41,901 nucleotides of DNA from Chloroflexota bacterium. Its GTDB lineage: Bacteria > Chloroflexota > Anaerolineae > Aggregatilineales > Phototrophicaceae. The stretch lies in NCBI GenBank assembly GCA_026708115.1, contig JAPOVL010000020.1, positions 1-41,901 on the forward strand, given 5' to 3'. The position numbers and the translations under genes are program-made. Below, in pieces: positions 8,029 to 16,055 of the stretch (its first letter is position 1; each line of letters starts with the position of its first letter). The notes beneath the pieces were generated by a model. That model saw nothing but the letters and a program-made list of their open reading frames with translations, was not told the DNA's origin and did no database searches.

Positions 8029-8928
8029 ATGACCTTCAAACAGTACATGAAGCGCGCTTGGCCTTTGTACGTCATGATCGTGCCCGGGCTGATCTTCGTG
8101 CTCCTGTTTCGCTATTATCCGATGTACGGCGTGGTCATCGCATTTCAGGATTTTAGCCCGGCCAAAGGCTTCACCGGATCGCCCTGGATCGGCTGGGAGA
8201 ATTTCGAGTTTCTGTTTTCGCTGCCGGAATTCGGACGGATCTTCAGCAATACCTTGATCATCTCGATTTCAAAGATTGTCGCTGATCAGGTAGGCGCGAT
8301 AATTCTGGCGCTGCTGCTGAACGAGGCGCGGCTAGTCCTGTTCCGCCGCACAATACAGACATTGATTTATTTGCCGCATTTTCTGTCCTGGATCGTGCTG
8401 GGCGGCATCCTGCTCGATATCCTGTCGGCGGGCGGCATACTCAATCAAGCTATTGGCGCCTTGGGGATCAAGTCGCAGCTGTGGCTGGGCAGCAATGACT
8501 GGTTCCGCGGTACCGTGATCAGTTCGGGCTTTTGGAAAAATGTCGGGTTCTCGACCATTGTTTATCTGGCGGCGCTGACGGCGATCAACCCGGTCTTGCA
8601 CGAGGCGGCGGCGATCGACGGCGCCGGGCGCTTCCGCCGCATCTGGCATATCACCTTGCCCGGCATCCGACCCACGATCGTTTTGCTGGCGGCGCTGAGC
8701 CTGGGCGATGTGCTGCAAGCCGGCTTCGAGCAGATATTGACGCTCTACAGCCCAGCAGTTTATCGCACGGGCGATATCATCGATACCTATGTCTATCGCG
8801 TCGGATTGATCTCGGCACAGTACAGTCTGGCGGGCGCCGTGGGCTTGTTCAAATCCTTTATTGGTTTCGGTTTGATCGTACTTTCCTATTGGCTGGCGGA
8901 CCGCTACGCCGGCTATCGCATCTTGTAG
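8029..8928 (+). CDS. Carbohydrate ABC transporter permease, LplB type
   Basis: This is an inner-membrane CUT1 permease of the LplB branch, recognised by the N-terminal YVMIVPGLIFVLLFRYYPMY segment, the FQDFSP motif and the EAA loop HEAAAIDGAGRFRRIW. About six transmembrane helices are visible, and the length (299 residues) is normal. It forms a heterodimer with the YtcP-type product of the next gene. Only a weak SD precedes the ATG; the purine-rich repeat arm lies too far upstream (about 20 nt). Permease translation may thus be lower than that of the binding protein. The closest following gene starts 10 nt after the stop. Confidence 0.9.
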   Translation: MTFKQYMKRAWPLYVMIVPGLIFVLLFRYYPMYGVVIAFQDFSPAKGFTGSPWIGWENFEFLFSLPEFGRIFSNTLIISISKIVADQVGAIILALLLNEARLVLFRRTIQTLIYLPHFLSWIVLGGILLDILSAGGILNQAIGALGIKSQLWLGSNDWFRGTVISSGFWKNVGFSTIVYLAALTAINPVLHEAAAIDGAGRFRRIWHITLPGIRPTIVLLAALSLGDVLQAGFEQILTLYSPAVYRTGDIIDTYVYRVGLISAQYSLAGAVGLFKSFIGFGLIVLSYWLADRYAGYRIL

Positions 8929-8938
8929 GGGCAGGCGC

Positions 8939-9820
8939 ATGATCCGCGACAGGAACTGGTTCAGCCGCCTCTTTGACGGCTTCAATTATGTCTTCTTGAC
9001 ATTGTTCGCCGTGCTTTGCCTGCTGCCATTGATTCACATCTTCGCCGTTTCGCTGAGTGGACGAGCGCCGGCGACCGGCGGCTTCGTGTCCTTTTGGCCG
9101 ATCGACTTCACGCTGGAGAACTACGAACAAGTAATGGGCTCGCGCAATTTTCTGCGCTCGCTCGCTATATCGGTAGCGCGCGTGCTGACCGGCACCAGCT
9201 TGAACATGATTCTGGTCATACTGACCGCCTATCCACTGTCGAAGACGCCGCGTGTCTTCAAGGGCCGCACGATCTTCATCTGGTTCTTTGTCTTTGCCAT
9301 GCTCTTCGATGGCGGTCTGATTCCGTCGTTTCTGGTCGTGCGTAGCTTGGGATTGCTGAACACGCTGGGCGCGCTGATCTTACCCAATGCCGTGCCTATA
9401 TTCAGCGTGATCCTGATGATGAATTTCTTCCGCGATGTGCCGAAGGAACTGGAAGAATCGGCTTTGATCGACGGCGCCTCGCACTGGCGCGTTTTGTGGC
9501 ATATTTACATTCCTCTGTCGCTGCCCGCCATCGCTACTTTGACGCTCTTCTCGGCGGTCAACCACTGGAACGCCTGGTTTGACGGCTTGATCTACATGAC
9601 CGATACCGCCAACTATCCCATGCAAACCTTCTTGCGCACCGTGATTGTGACGCTGGATCTGACGCAGGTGGGCATCAATCCGCAAGATTTGCAGCGCCTC
9701 TCCGACCGGGCGATCCGCGGCGCGCAGATTATTGTGGCGACGGTGCCGATTCTGATCGTGTATCCCTTTTTGCAGCGCTATTTCATTTCGGGCATCAAGC
9801 TGGGCGCGGTGAAGGAGTGA
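8939..9820 (+). CDS. Carbohydrate ABC transporter permease, YtcP type
   Basis: This is the second permease of the importer (293 residues). Features of the YtcP branch include the early LCLLPLIHIFAVSLSG helix, the FVFAMLFDGGLIPSF segment, the EAA loop EESALIDGASHWRVLW and the conserved C-terminal QRYFISGIKLGAVK ending. It probably pairs with the LplB-type protein. Its 3' end contains the ribosome-binding sequence AAGGAG (9812-9817) of the next gene, so translation is coupled. No ATP-binding subunit is encoded in this operon; a shared MsmX/UgpC-type ATPase elsewhere in the genome is expected from what is known of this family. Confidence 0.9.
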   Translation: MIRDRNWFSRLFDGFNYVFLTLFAVLCLLPLIHIFAVSLSGRAPATGGFVSFWPIDFTLENYEQVMGSRNFLRSLAISVARVLTGTSLNMILVILTAYPLSKTPRVFKGRTIFIWFFVFAMLFDGGLIPSFLVVRSLGLLNTLGALILPNAVPIFSVILMMNFFRDVPKELEESALIDGASHWRVLWHIYIPLSLPAIATLTLFSAVNHWNAWFDGLIYMTDTANYPMQTFLRTVIVTLDLTQVGINPQDLQRLSDRAIRGAQIIVATVPILIVYPFLQRYFISGIKLGAVKE

Positions 9821-9821
9821 T

Positions 9822-12023
9822 ATGATGAGCATCCGCCCGGTATTTGGTGACAACGTTTTTCCCTTTGGCACGCATGTCTATCGCGAACCTTGCCTGGATC
9901 TGGATGCGGTGCTGGCGGATCTGCCGCTTTTGAAGGACTATGGCTTCAATATGATCAAGATTCAGGAGCACTGGTCGGCGGACGAGCCGCGCGAGGGCGA
10001 ATACGATTTCACGCGGGTTGAGCGCTTGATCAGGCGCGCCGGGGAACTTGATCTGAGCATCTATCTCGGTTTGACCATGGAGCAGGCGCCGGCCTGGGTC
10101 TGGCGTAGATTCCCGGATTGCCACTTCGTATATTCGGATGGGCGTCGGCACAATCAGCCGGCGCAATATACCATTCCCATGGACGGCAAGCCGGGACCTT
10201 GTTGGGATCATCCCGGCGTTCGGGAGGCGGCGGCGCGTTTCATCGCCGAGTTGGCACGTACATTGGGACAATACAGGAACATCTGGGCTTGGAATACCTT
10301 TCAAGAGATCGGATTTTGGCCCAACAGGGCGGGGAAGCTGGGATTCTGTTATTGTCCGCATACGCTGGCGCGCTTCCGCGAATGGTTGCGAGAAAAATAT
10401 GCGAGCCTGGACGCGCTGAACGCGACCTGGCAGATCAATTACGGCGCCTGGGACGAGGTTGAACCGCCGCGGCGCGAGGAGCCGCTTGCGCCCTTCATCG
10501 ATTGGCGTTATTTCATGGACGATGTTTACATGGCGCGGGCCCTGGGTTTCAAGACGCGGGCATTGCGCGAAAATGACCCCTATCAGCGGCCGGTCTTCAG
10601 CCACGCCGATACGCCGCGCGTTGGATCCGGGGCGGAGTGGCGCTGGGCGCGCGCCGGCGATTTTTTCGGCACCAGCAATTATCCCAAGTGGAATAATGGC
10701 CATCCCTGGGATGATCCGATCGACAGCGAACCGGCGGCGCTGCTCTATGAAATATGGGAAGAGATGATGCTCTGTACCGATCTGGCGCGCTGCAATAATG
10801 GGCGCGATCGCGCGCTTTGGGGCGCCGAGTTCCAGGGCGGGCCCATCTCGACCTCTTTGCACTATGGCAGAAAACCGACGCCGACGGACCTGCGCATATG
10901 GATGCTGGCGGGTTTGGCTTGTGGCATGACCGGCATCAGTTTTTGGAATCACCGCGTCGAGCGCTTCTGGAAAGAGGCGAATGGTTTCGGGCTCTTGGAT
11001 CCGACCGGCGACAGCAGCGAGCGGATGGATGCTGCGAGCCGCATCGGCAAGGCGATACAGCGGCATGGGGAGTTCTTCTCGCAGGCGCAGCCGCCACGCG
11101 CGCAGGTCGCCCTACTGGTGAACGAGGACCTGTACCACTTCTTCCAAGCCTGCAATGGCGATGTCATCCACCATTATCGTTATAATATGCGCGGGATTTA
11201 CGCGCGCTTGTGGCGGCTGGGCTTCGCCGTTGACTTCCTGGACGCGGACGAGGTCGCTGGCGGCGACCTGCGCCATTATGCGGCGGGGATTCTTACGATG
11301 CCGCTCAGCCTGGACGCTGAATATTTCGCTCATCTGATAGACTATGCGCGGGGCGGCGGCACCTTGATTAGCGAAGCCTGCCCGGGCCGCTGGGACAAAT
11401 ATGGCTGGTGTACCGTTGCGCAGTTGGTAAACGGTGGCGAAGAGTTCTTTGGCGCAAAGCACGATGAGCTGGTGATGGTATCGGAGCCGAAGGACGAACG
11501 ACGCTGGATGCCCGAGCAACGCCGTTTTGGGGAATTCGACGCCGCGGCCAAATTGACCGGAATTGGAGATTTCGCCAATATAGACGTGCTGGCCAGTTTC
11601 TACTTGCAGAGCCTGGAACCGGTGGCGGCCGAAGCTATTCTGATGAGGGGAGGCCGCGTTACGGGCGTGATGAATCGGGTCGGCGCAGGGATCAGCGTCT
11701 TGATCGGCAGCTTCCTTGGGTTCGGCGCTTTGGCATATCGCGATGTGGACCAAGGCACGGATCAATTCTTGGAGGCGCTGCTGGGCCGGGCCGGCGTTAG
11801 GCCGGATCGCTGCGGCGGCTTGCTGCGCCGTCGCCGCGCGTACAATGGCGCCGAAGCCTGGTTCTTTATCAACGCGAGCGACACAGCGGTCTGCGAGACG
11901 ATCAGCAAGGAGGGCTTCACGGTTGTCCGTCCTTTTCTCGACGAAAACGTCTCGAATGAAGATACCAGCAGCTTTCAGCTGCGCGTTGGGGGAATGGACC
12001 TGGCTTGCGTGTTACTTGAATAG
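9822..12023 (+). CDS. GH42-like beta-galactosidase
   Basis: This is a glycoside hydrolase of clan GH-A that most resembles family 42. The order is a TIM barrel (about 1-400), a flavodoxin-like trimerisation domain (about 425-620, starting VALLVNEDLYHF) and a small beta domain. The acid/base is predicted as Glu162 (codon 10305-10307) in NTFQEIGFW and the nucleophile as Glu336 in WGAEFQGGP; their spacing fits GH42. The residue before the acid/base is Gln161 instead of the usual Asn. No signal peptide is present, so it works in the cytoplasm on imported glycosides. Two ATGs are available (9822 and 9825); the SD at 9812-9817 fits the second better. Specificity for galactosides is an inference. 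Confidence 0.85.
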   Translation: MMSIRPVFGDNVFPFGTHVYREPCLDLDAVLADLPLLKDYGFNMIKIQEHWSADEPREGEYDFTRVERLIRRAGELDLSIYLGLTMEQAPAWVWRRFPDCHFVYSDGRRHNQPAQYTIPMDGKPGPCWDHPGVREAAARFIAELARTLGQYRNIWAWNTFQEIGFWPNRAGKLGFCYCPHTLARFREWLREKYASLDALNATWQINYGAWDEVEPPRREEPLAPFIDWRYFMDDVYMARALGFKTRALRENDPYQRPVFSHADTPRVGSGAEWRWARAGDFFGTSNYPKWNNGHPWDDPIDSEPAALLYEIWEEMMLCTDLARCNNGRDRALWGAEFQGGPISTSLHYGRKPTPTDLRIWMLAGLACGMTGISFWNHRVERFWKEANGFGLLDPTGDSSERMDAASRIGKAIQRHGEFFSQAQPPRAQVALLVNEDLYHFFQACNGDVIHHYRYNMRGIYARLWRLGFAVDFLDADEVAGGDLRHYAAGILTMPLSLDAEYFAHLIDYARGGGTLISEACPGRWDKYGWCTVAQLVNGGEEFFGAKHDELVMVSEPKDERRWMPEQRRFGEFDAAAKLTGIGDFANIDVLASFYLQSLEPVAAEAILMRGGRVTGVMNRVGAGISVLIGSFLGFGALAYRDVDQGTDQFLEALLGRAGVRPDRCGGLLRRRRAYNGAEAWFFINASDTAVCETISKEGFTVVRPFLDENVSNEDTSSFQLRVGGMDLACVLLE

Positions 12024-12082
12024 ATCTAGCGGTTGTCTTTGGAGAAGCAAATGCCCATTTTCAGATTTAACAGGATTGCATT

Positions 12083-13252
12083 ATGAAAATCACCCGCATT
12101 GATTGCCACGTACTGTTGGTTCCGGAGTACCACACGGAGGCTTGTTCCTCGGCGCAGGATGACCTGGTGGTGGAAATCCACACCGACGAAGGAATAGTCG
12201 GCATCGGCGAAACCGATGTGAATCCCTGGATCGCGCGCGCTTGCATCCAGGCGCGAGGCACGCACATTATGGGATTGGGCCTCGAGGAAATGTTGATCGG
12301 CGAGGATCCCCTGCAGCCGGAGGCGATCTGGCACAAGCTGTACAGCGGCTCCAAGATGAACGGGCGGCGCGGCGCGCTGATCTGCGCAATGGGCGCGATA
12401 GACATGGCGCTTTGGGACATCAAGGGCAAAGCGCTCGGTCTGCCGGTTTATAAGTTGCTTGGGGGCGCGGTGAAGGATGCGATCACGCCTTATGCCTCGC
12501 TGCTGCCCAACGGCGACACCTTGCAAGAATACCGAGATTCGCTGAAGGAAAAACTGCTGCAAGCGAAGGCCTTCGGTTTCAAGGCGGCCAAACTGGAAAT
12601 CTGCATCAACGGACCTTATACCCATAACGCCCTGCAGGAACATGACGATCATGTCGCCGGCATCGTGGCCGAATGCCGCGAGGCCGTCGGCGACAAGATG
12701 ACGCTGATGGTCGATGTCGCCTATGCCTGGGACGATGCGCGAACGGCCCTGCGCGTGATCAAGCAGTTGGAGCCTTTCGATCTGTTCTTTCTGGAGACGC
12801 CGATCAACATCGACGATCTGGAGGGATATGCCTTTATCAATGCCAATTCACCGATACGGATCGCCGCCGGGGAATGGCAGAACACGCATTGGGAATTCCT
12901 GGACTTGGCGCACCGCGGCAAGCTCGATGTTTTGCAGCCGGATGTCGGTCGCGTAGGCGGCTTCACCGAGGCGCGCAAGGTGACGCAGTTGGCCTCGGAC
13001 TACGGACGACTGGTGGTGCCGCATTGCTGGAAGACGGGCATCGGCATTGCGGCCAGCGCTCATCTGGGTTTCGCGGCCGCCTGCTGTCCCTTCATCGAAT
13101 TTCTGCCGGCGCATTTGTCGGAATCTGTTTTGCGCGACGAACTCGTCGCCGATGAACTGCAGATGGTCGACGGCGAGATTCCGCTACCGCAGAAGCCCGG
13201 CCTCGGCATTGAGCTGAACCGGGACGCGCTGCAGCGATACCTGGTGGACTAG
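12083..13252 (+). CDS. Mandelate racemase/enolase-superfamily sugar-acid dehydratase
   Basis: This 389-residue protein has the N-terminal capping domain and C-terminal barrel of the enolase superfamily. Predicted Mg2+ ligands are Asp211 (MVDVAYAW), Glu238 (FLETP) and Glu264 (AAGEW). Asp287 (QPDVGRVGG) and His314 (VVPHCWKTG) form the likely His-Asp general base. At the second-strand position, where many members have KxK, it has Lys170-Leu-Glu172. Relatives dehydrate aldonic or uronic acids to 2-keto-3-deoxy acids, which suits the aldolase encoded convergently. AGGA lies 7 nt before the ATG. It appears to be the last gene of the GntR operon. The exact substrate cannot be named. Confidence 0.85.
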   Translation: MKITRIDCHVLLVPEYHTEACSSAQDDLVVEIHTDEGIVGIGETDVNPWIARACIQARGTHIMGLGLEEMLIGEDPLQPEAIWHKLYSGSKMNGRRGALICAMGAIDMALWDIKGKALGLPVYKLLGGAVKDAITPYASLLPNGDTLQEYRDSLKEKLLQAKAFGFKAAKLEICINGPYTHNALQEHDDHVAGIVAECREAVGDKMTLMVDVAYAWDDARTALRVIKQLEPFDLFFLETPINIDDLEGYAFINANSPIRIAAGEWQNTHWEFLDLAHRGKLDVLQPDVGRVGGFTEARKVTQLASDYGRLVVPHCWKTGIGIAASAHLGFAAACCPFIEFLPAHLSESVLRDELVADELQMVDGEIPLPQKPGLGIELNRDALQRYLVD

Positions 13253-14136
13253 GCCAGCGGGATCCCTGCCGCAAGCAGTGCAGAGCGAATGGCGTCTCGC
13301 TGCTGTGGCGAACTGCCAGGCATGGGCATGCGGGCAGAGCCAGCCGGCCGGCCTTGCATGGCCAGCGCGGTTTTGACATTAGCCGGCAGGTTATCGTCCA
13401 TGATGGCATTCCAAATCGGCAATAGCTTCAGGTGCGTCGACAGCGCGGATTGGTGATCGCCCTCTCTAACTTGATCCCACAGCGCCAGGCATAGCTCCGG
13501 CGCGGCCGTCAGGATGGCGGCGATGGCCCCGTGCGCGCCCAGACAAAACGACGGATAGAGCAGCGCGTCCACCGCGGACATGATCAGTCCGGCGTCGGCG
13601 GATGTCATCAGCAGGTCCGCCAGCAGTTTCAGATCGCCGGCGCTTTGCTTCACGCCGATGAGACCGTCGATCTCGCGCATCATGCGGTCGAGCAGGGCGG
13701 GCGAACAATAAGTCCAGGGCACGACATTGTAGATCATCACCGGATGCGCGGCCTCTTCCGCCAGCGTTGCGAAATGCCGGAACATCATCTCGTCCGTCGG
13801 GCGGAAGAGATAGTGCACGGGCGTCACTTGCAGGGCGGTCACATCCAGATCGGCAAGGGCTCGCGCTTTTTCGACGGCCTGGCGGGTGCTATCGACGATG
13901 ATGCCCGCGATGACCGGCACACGGCCGGACGCGACCTCGAGCGCGCTGCCGACGACAACTCGCAATTCGTCGGTGGAAAGCGTGTGTCCCTCGCCGGTGC
14001 TGCCGCCGACGGCCAGGCCATGTACCCCCGCTTCTTCAATGAGATAGCGGACTTCAGCGCGTAGCGTCGCTTCGTCCAGAGAGCCATCGGCGGCAAAGGG
14101 GGTCGCCATCGGTGGCACGATACCATGAATCTTCAT
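13249..14136 (-). CDS. DapA/NanA-family aldolase, likely 2-keto-3-deoxy sugar acid aldolase
   Basis: This is a class I TIM-barrel lyase of the dihydrodipicolinate synthase/N-acetylneuraminate lyase family. The Schiff-base lysine is Lys163 in GLIGVKQSAGD, the catalytic tyrosine is Tyr136 in PVMIYNVVP, and the GSTGE carboxylate-binding motif is at 45-49. The frame extends upstream to a TTG at 14175. The ATG at 14136 is chosen because GAGG (complement of 14143-14146) lies 6 nt before it and the protein then begins normally at MKIHGIVPP (295 residues). Lying convergent with the dehydratase, it probably cleaves that enzyme's keto-deoxy product to pyruvate plus an aldehyde. True DapA function is less likely in this context. 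The two stops overlap in one CTAG. Confidence 0.85.
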   Translation of the reverse strand: MKIHGIVPPMATPFAADGSLDEATLRAEVRYLIEEAGVHGLAVGGSTGEGHTLSTDELRVVVGSALEVASGRVPVIAGIIVDSTRQAVEKARALADLDVTALQVTPVHYLFRPTDEMMFRHFATLAEEAAHPVMIYNVVPWTYCSPALLDRMMREIDGLIGVKQSAGDLKLLADLLMTSADAGLIMSAVDALLYPSFCLGAHGAIAAILTAAPELCLALWDQVREGDHQSALSTHLKLLPIWNAIMDDNLPANVKTALAMQGRPAGSARMPMPGSSPQQRDAIRSALLAAGIPLA

Positions 14137-14174
14137 CTTTAACCTCGTTTGGGAATTGATTGGATATGGGGACA

Positions 14175-14203
14175 ATCATAGCGCGATGAGGCGAATAGGC
14201 GAA
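14175..14203 (-). promoter_or_regulatory. Candidate promoter for the aldolase gene
   Basis: On the minus strand TATGAT (14180-14175) is a 5 of 6 match to the -10 box, and TTCGCC (14203-14198) stands 17 bp upstream as a weak -35. The predicted start site leaves a leader of about 30 nt to the ATG at 14136. The 150-bp gap after the GT2 gene is otherwise empty. Confidence 0.35.
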
Positions 14204-14286
14204 GCGCGCTTTGCTGTCGGAGGTCAGACAACTGCAACTGACTGCCCTGTCGACCATATGCGAAAAGACTGGAGACGTGAAAGAGC

Positions 14287-15291
14287 CTAGCGCTCGAGAG
14301 ATCGTTCCGACGGCTGGGCTTTGATCCCCGCGCAACCATTTGGGTCTTCGGGGGCGCGCTCATTCTCGATGATCTTCTCGATAATGAAACGGGGACGGCG
14401 GCGGGTCTCGTCCAGGCTGCGCCACATGTATTCACCGACGATGCCCAGTATCAACATCTGCACGCCGGCGGCGATGAGCACGACGATCATCAGCGACGCC
14501 CAACCTTCGGTTTCGATACCCAGCACCAGGCGCGCGTAGATGACCCATAGCGCGTAAAGCAAGCCCAGCAAGCTGAAGAGCAGTCCCAGAGCCGATGCCA
14601 GGCGAATGGGAAAATAGGAGAAGGCGACAAAAGAATCGACGAAGTATTTGAGTTTGCGCTTCAGAGACCACATCGACTGGCCATATTCTTGCTTGCGCGC
14701 TTGGCGGTCATAGTAGAGAACGTAGGGATCGAATCCAAGCCAGAGGATCAAACCCATCAGATAGGCGTTGTTCTCTTGAATGTCGTTGATCAGCGCGCAG
14801 ACTTGTCGGTCTATCAGAAAAAAGTCGAAGCCGCGTTCGGGCATAGCCTTGATGGCGTAGCGGCGGAAGAGCCGGTAGAAGGCATCCGAAAGCAGCGAGG
14901 TTGGGAAGGGATCCTGGCGTCCGCGACGGGCGGCGATGACCACTTTGTGATCCCCTCGCCAAAGCGTGATCATATCGTGCAACAGCGCGGGCGGATCCTG
15001 CAAATCGGCTGCGATGGCGGCGACCGCGTCGCCACTCGCCTGGCTCATGCCGGCCATGATCGCCGGGTTGGAGCCGAAATTCCGCGAGAGCTTGACGACT
15101 TTCATGCGCGGCGCGCGATCCGCTAGCTTCTCCAAGACCGTAAAGGAGTCGTCAGCGGATCCATCATCGACGAAGATGAATTCGAAATCGTCTTCGGGGT
15201 TTTTGTCCGCGACGACTTGCAACTCCGCCAGCAAATCGCCCAGGCTGCTGGCATTGTGATAGACGGGCACGACAATCGAGAACAGGCTCAT
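14287..15291 (-). CDS. GT2 polyprenyl-phosphate glycosyltransferase, ArnC/GtrB/DPM1-like
   Basis: This is a family 2 glycosyltransferase predicted to move a sugar from a nucleotide donor to polyprenyl phosphate at the inner membrane face. The GT-A domain begins with SIVVPVYHN and carries VDDGS (41-45) and ADLQDP (95-100), the donor and metal binding motifs of this subgroup. Two C-terminal membrane helices (about 231-255 and 265-287) are followed by GEYMWRSLDETRRRP, typical of ArnC/GtrB. A polar tail of about 30 residues is extra. It overlaps the acyltransferase stop by one base (TGATG) and so is translationally coupled. It is the last gene of the minus-strand cassette and could feed the membrane glycosyltransferase candidates at 20.9-32.3 kb. 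Confidence 0.88.
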   Translation of the reverse strand: MSLFSIVVPVYHNASSLGDLLAELQVVADKNPEDDFEFIFVDDGSADDSFTVLEKLADRAPRMKVVKLSRNFGSNPAIMAGMSQASGDAVAAIAADLQDPPALLHDMITLWRGDHKVVIAARRGRQDPFPTSLLSDAFYRLFRRYAIKAMPERGFDFFLIDRQVCALINDIQENNAYLMGLILWLGFDPYVLYYDRQARKQEYGQSMWSLKRKLKYFVDSFVAFSYFPIRLASALGLLFSLLGLLYALWVIYARLVLGIETEGWASLMIVVLIAAGVQMLILGIVGEYMWRSLDETRRRPRFIIEKIIENERAPEDPNGCAGIKAQPSERSLER

Positions 15292-16055
15292 CAGCCCCCC
15301 TCGTCATTCAGCCCAAAATGCGCCAGGATTTGCGCTCGACTGTCTTCATCAACAGTGCGGAGTTCGCGGGCCGGCACGCCAGCCACGATGGTCCAGGGCG
15401 CGACGTCTTTGATCGCCATCGCGCCGGGCGCGACGATAGCGCCCATACCGATCTCGATATCAGCGCCTATGGTTGCCGCCGTGCCAATCACGGCAAAGCG
15501 CCTGACCCGCGGCCCTGTGACTTCAAAGGGGATCAGACCGAAGCGTTTGAGATTGACGTCGTTGTCGTTGATGCTGCTGACGCTGGGACCGATGAAGACA
15601 TCGGATTCAATAACCATGGTACCGGTAATATGCACTAAGCTGTGAACGCGACTGCGCGCTTGCAAGACAACATCATGCATGAGTGTGGAATTTTGTCCGA
15701 CAACTGTGTCATCCTCCAGGCGGCAGCCTTCGCGTATCACAGCCAAGTCGCCGATGAGCACGTTGTTGCCAATGCGCGTATTCGTGTAAAGTACGCAGTT
15801 CACTCCGATGACACAATCGGATCCGATGCGCACGGTGTCGTCGCCACTGTCAATGGGGCGATTGGTCGTACCAGCGCGGATGGGTGGCCGCCCGATGACC
15901 GCTCCTGGCAGGATCCTCGTGTGTTCTCCCACGTGCACGTCTGGAAAGAAAGTCACGTTGGCGCCGACTTCGACGCCCCGCGCCAGCGACAAGTTGCCCA
16001 TAATCTGCATGTTGTCGCCCCGGCGCACCGAGGCGTGGATGTCAACTGTCATCAT
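15291..16055 (-). CDS. Left-handed beta-helix acyltransferase (hexapeptide repeat)
   Basis: The protein is built of imperfect hexapeptide repeats ([LIV]-G-x4) from about residue 20 to 215, for example VEVGANVTFFPDVHVG, IGSDCVIGVNCVLY and IGADIEIGMGAIVAPGA. It ends in the IVAGVPAREL signature common to acetyltransferases of sugar-nucleotide pathways. Members form trimers and use acetyl- or other acyl-CoA. Beside the DegT aminotransferase, N-acylation of an amino sugar nucleotide (FdtC/WbpD-like) is the natural reading. The gene overlaps the upstream SDR stop by 14 nt; the second ATG at 16052 is an equally good start. The acyl donor and the sugar are not readable from the sequence. Confidence 0.83.
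   Translation of the reverse strand: MMTVDIHASVRRGDNMQIMGNLSLARGVEVGANVTFFPDVHVGEHTRILPGAVIGRPPIRAGTTNRPIDSGDDTVRIGSDCVIGVNCVLYTNTRIGNNVLIGDLAVIREGCRLEDDTVVGQNSTLMHDVVLQARSRVHSLVHITGTMVIESDVFIGPSVSSINDNDVNLKRFGLIPFEVTGPRVRRFAVIGTAATIGADIEIGMGAIVAPGAMAIKDVAPWTIVAGVPARELRTVDEDSRAQILAHFGLNDEGG

Noticed and set aside
9795..11066. Long antisense open frame (423 residues) over the beta-galactosidase
   Set aside because: It lies opposite a clearly recognisable GH42-like gene, has no family motif or SD, and such shadow frames are common in GC-rich DNA.
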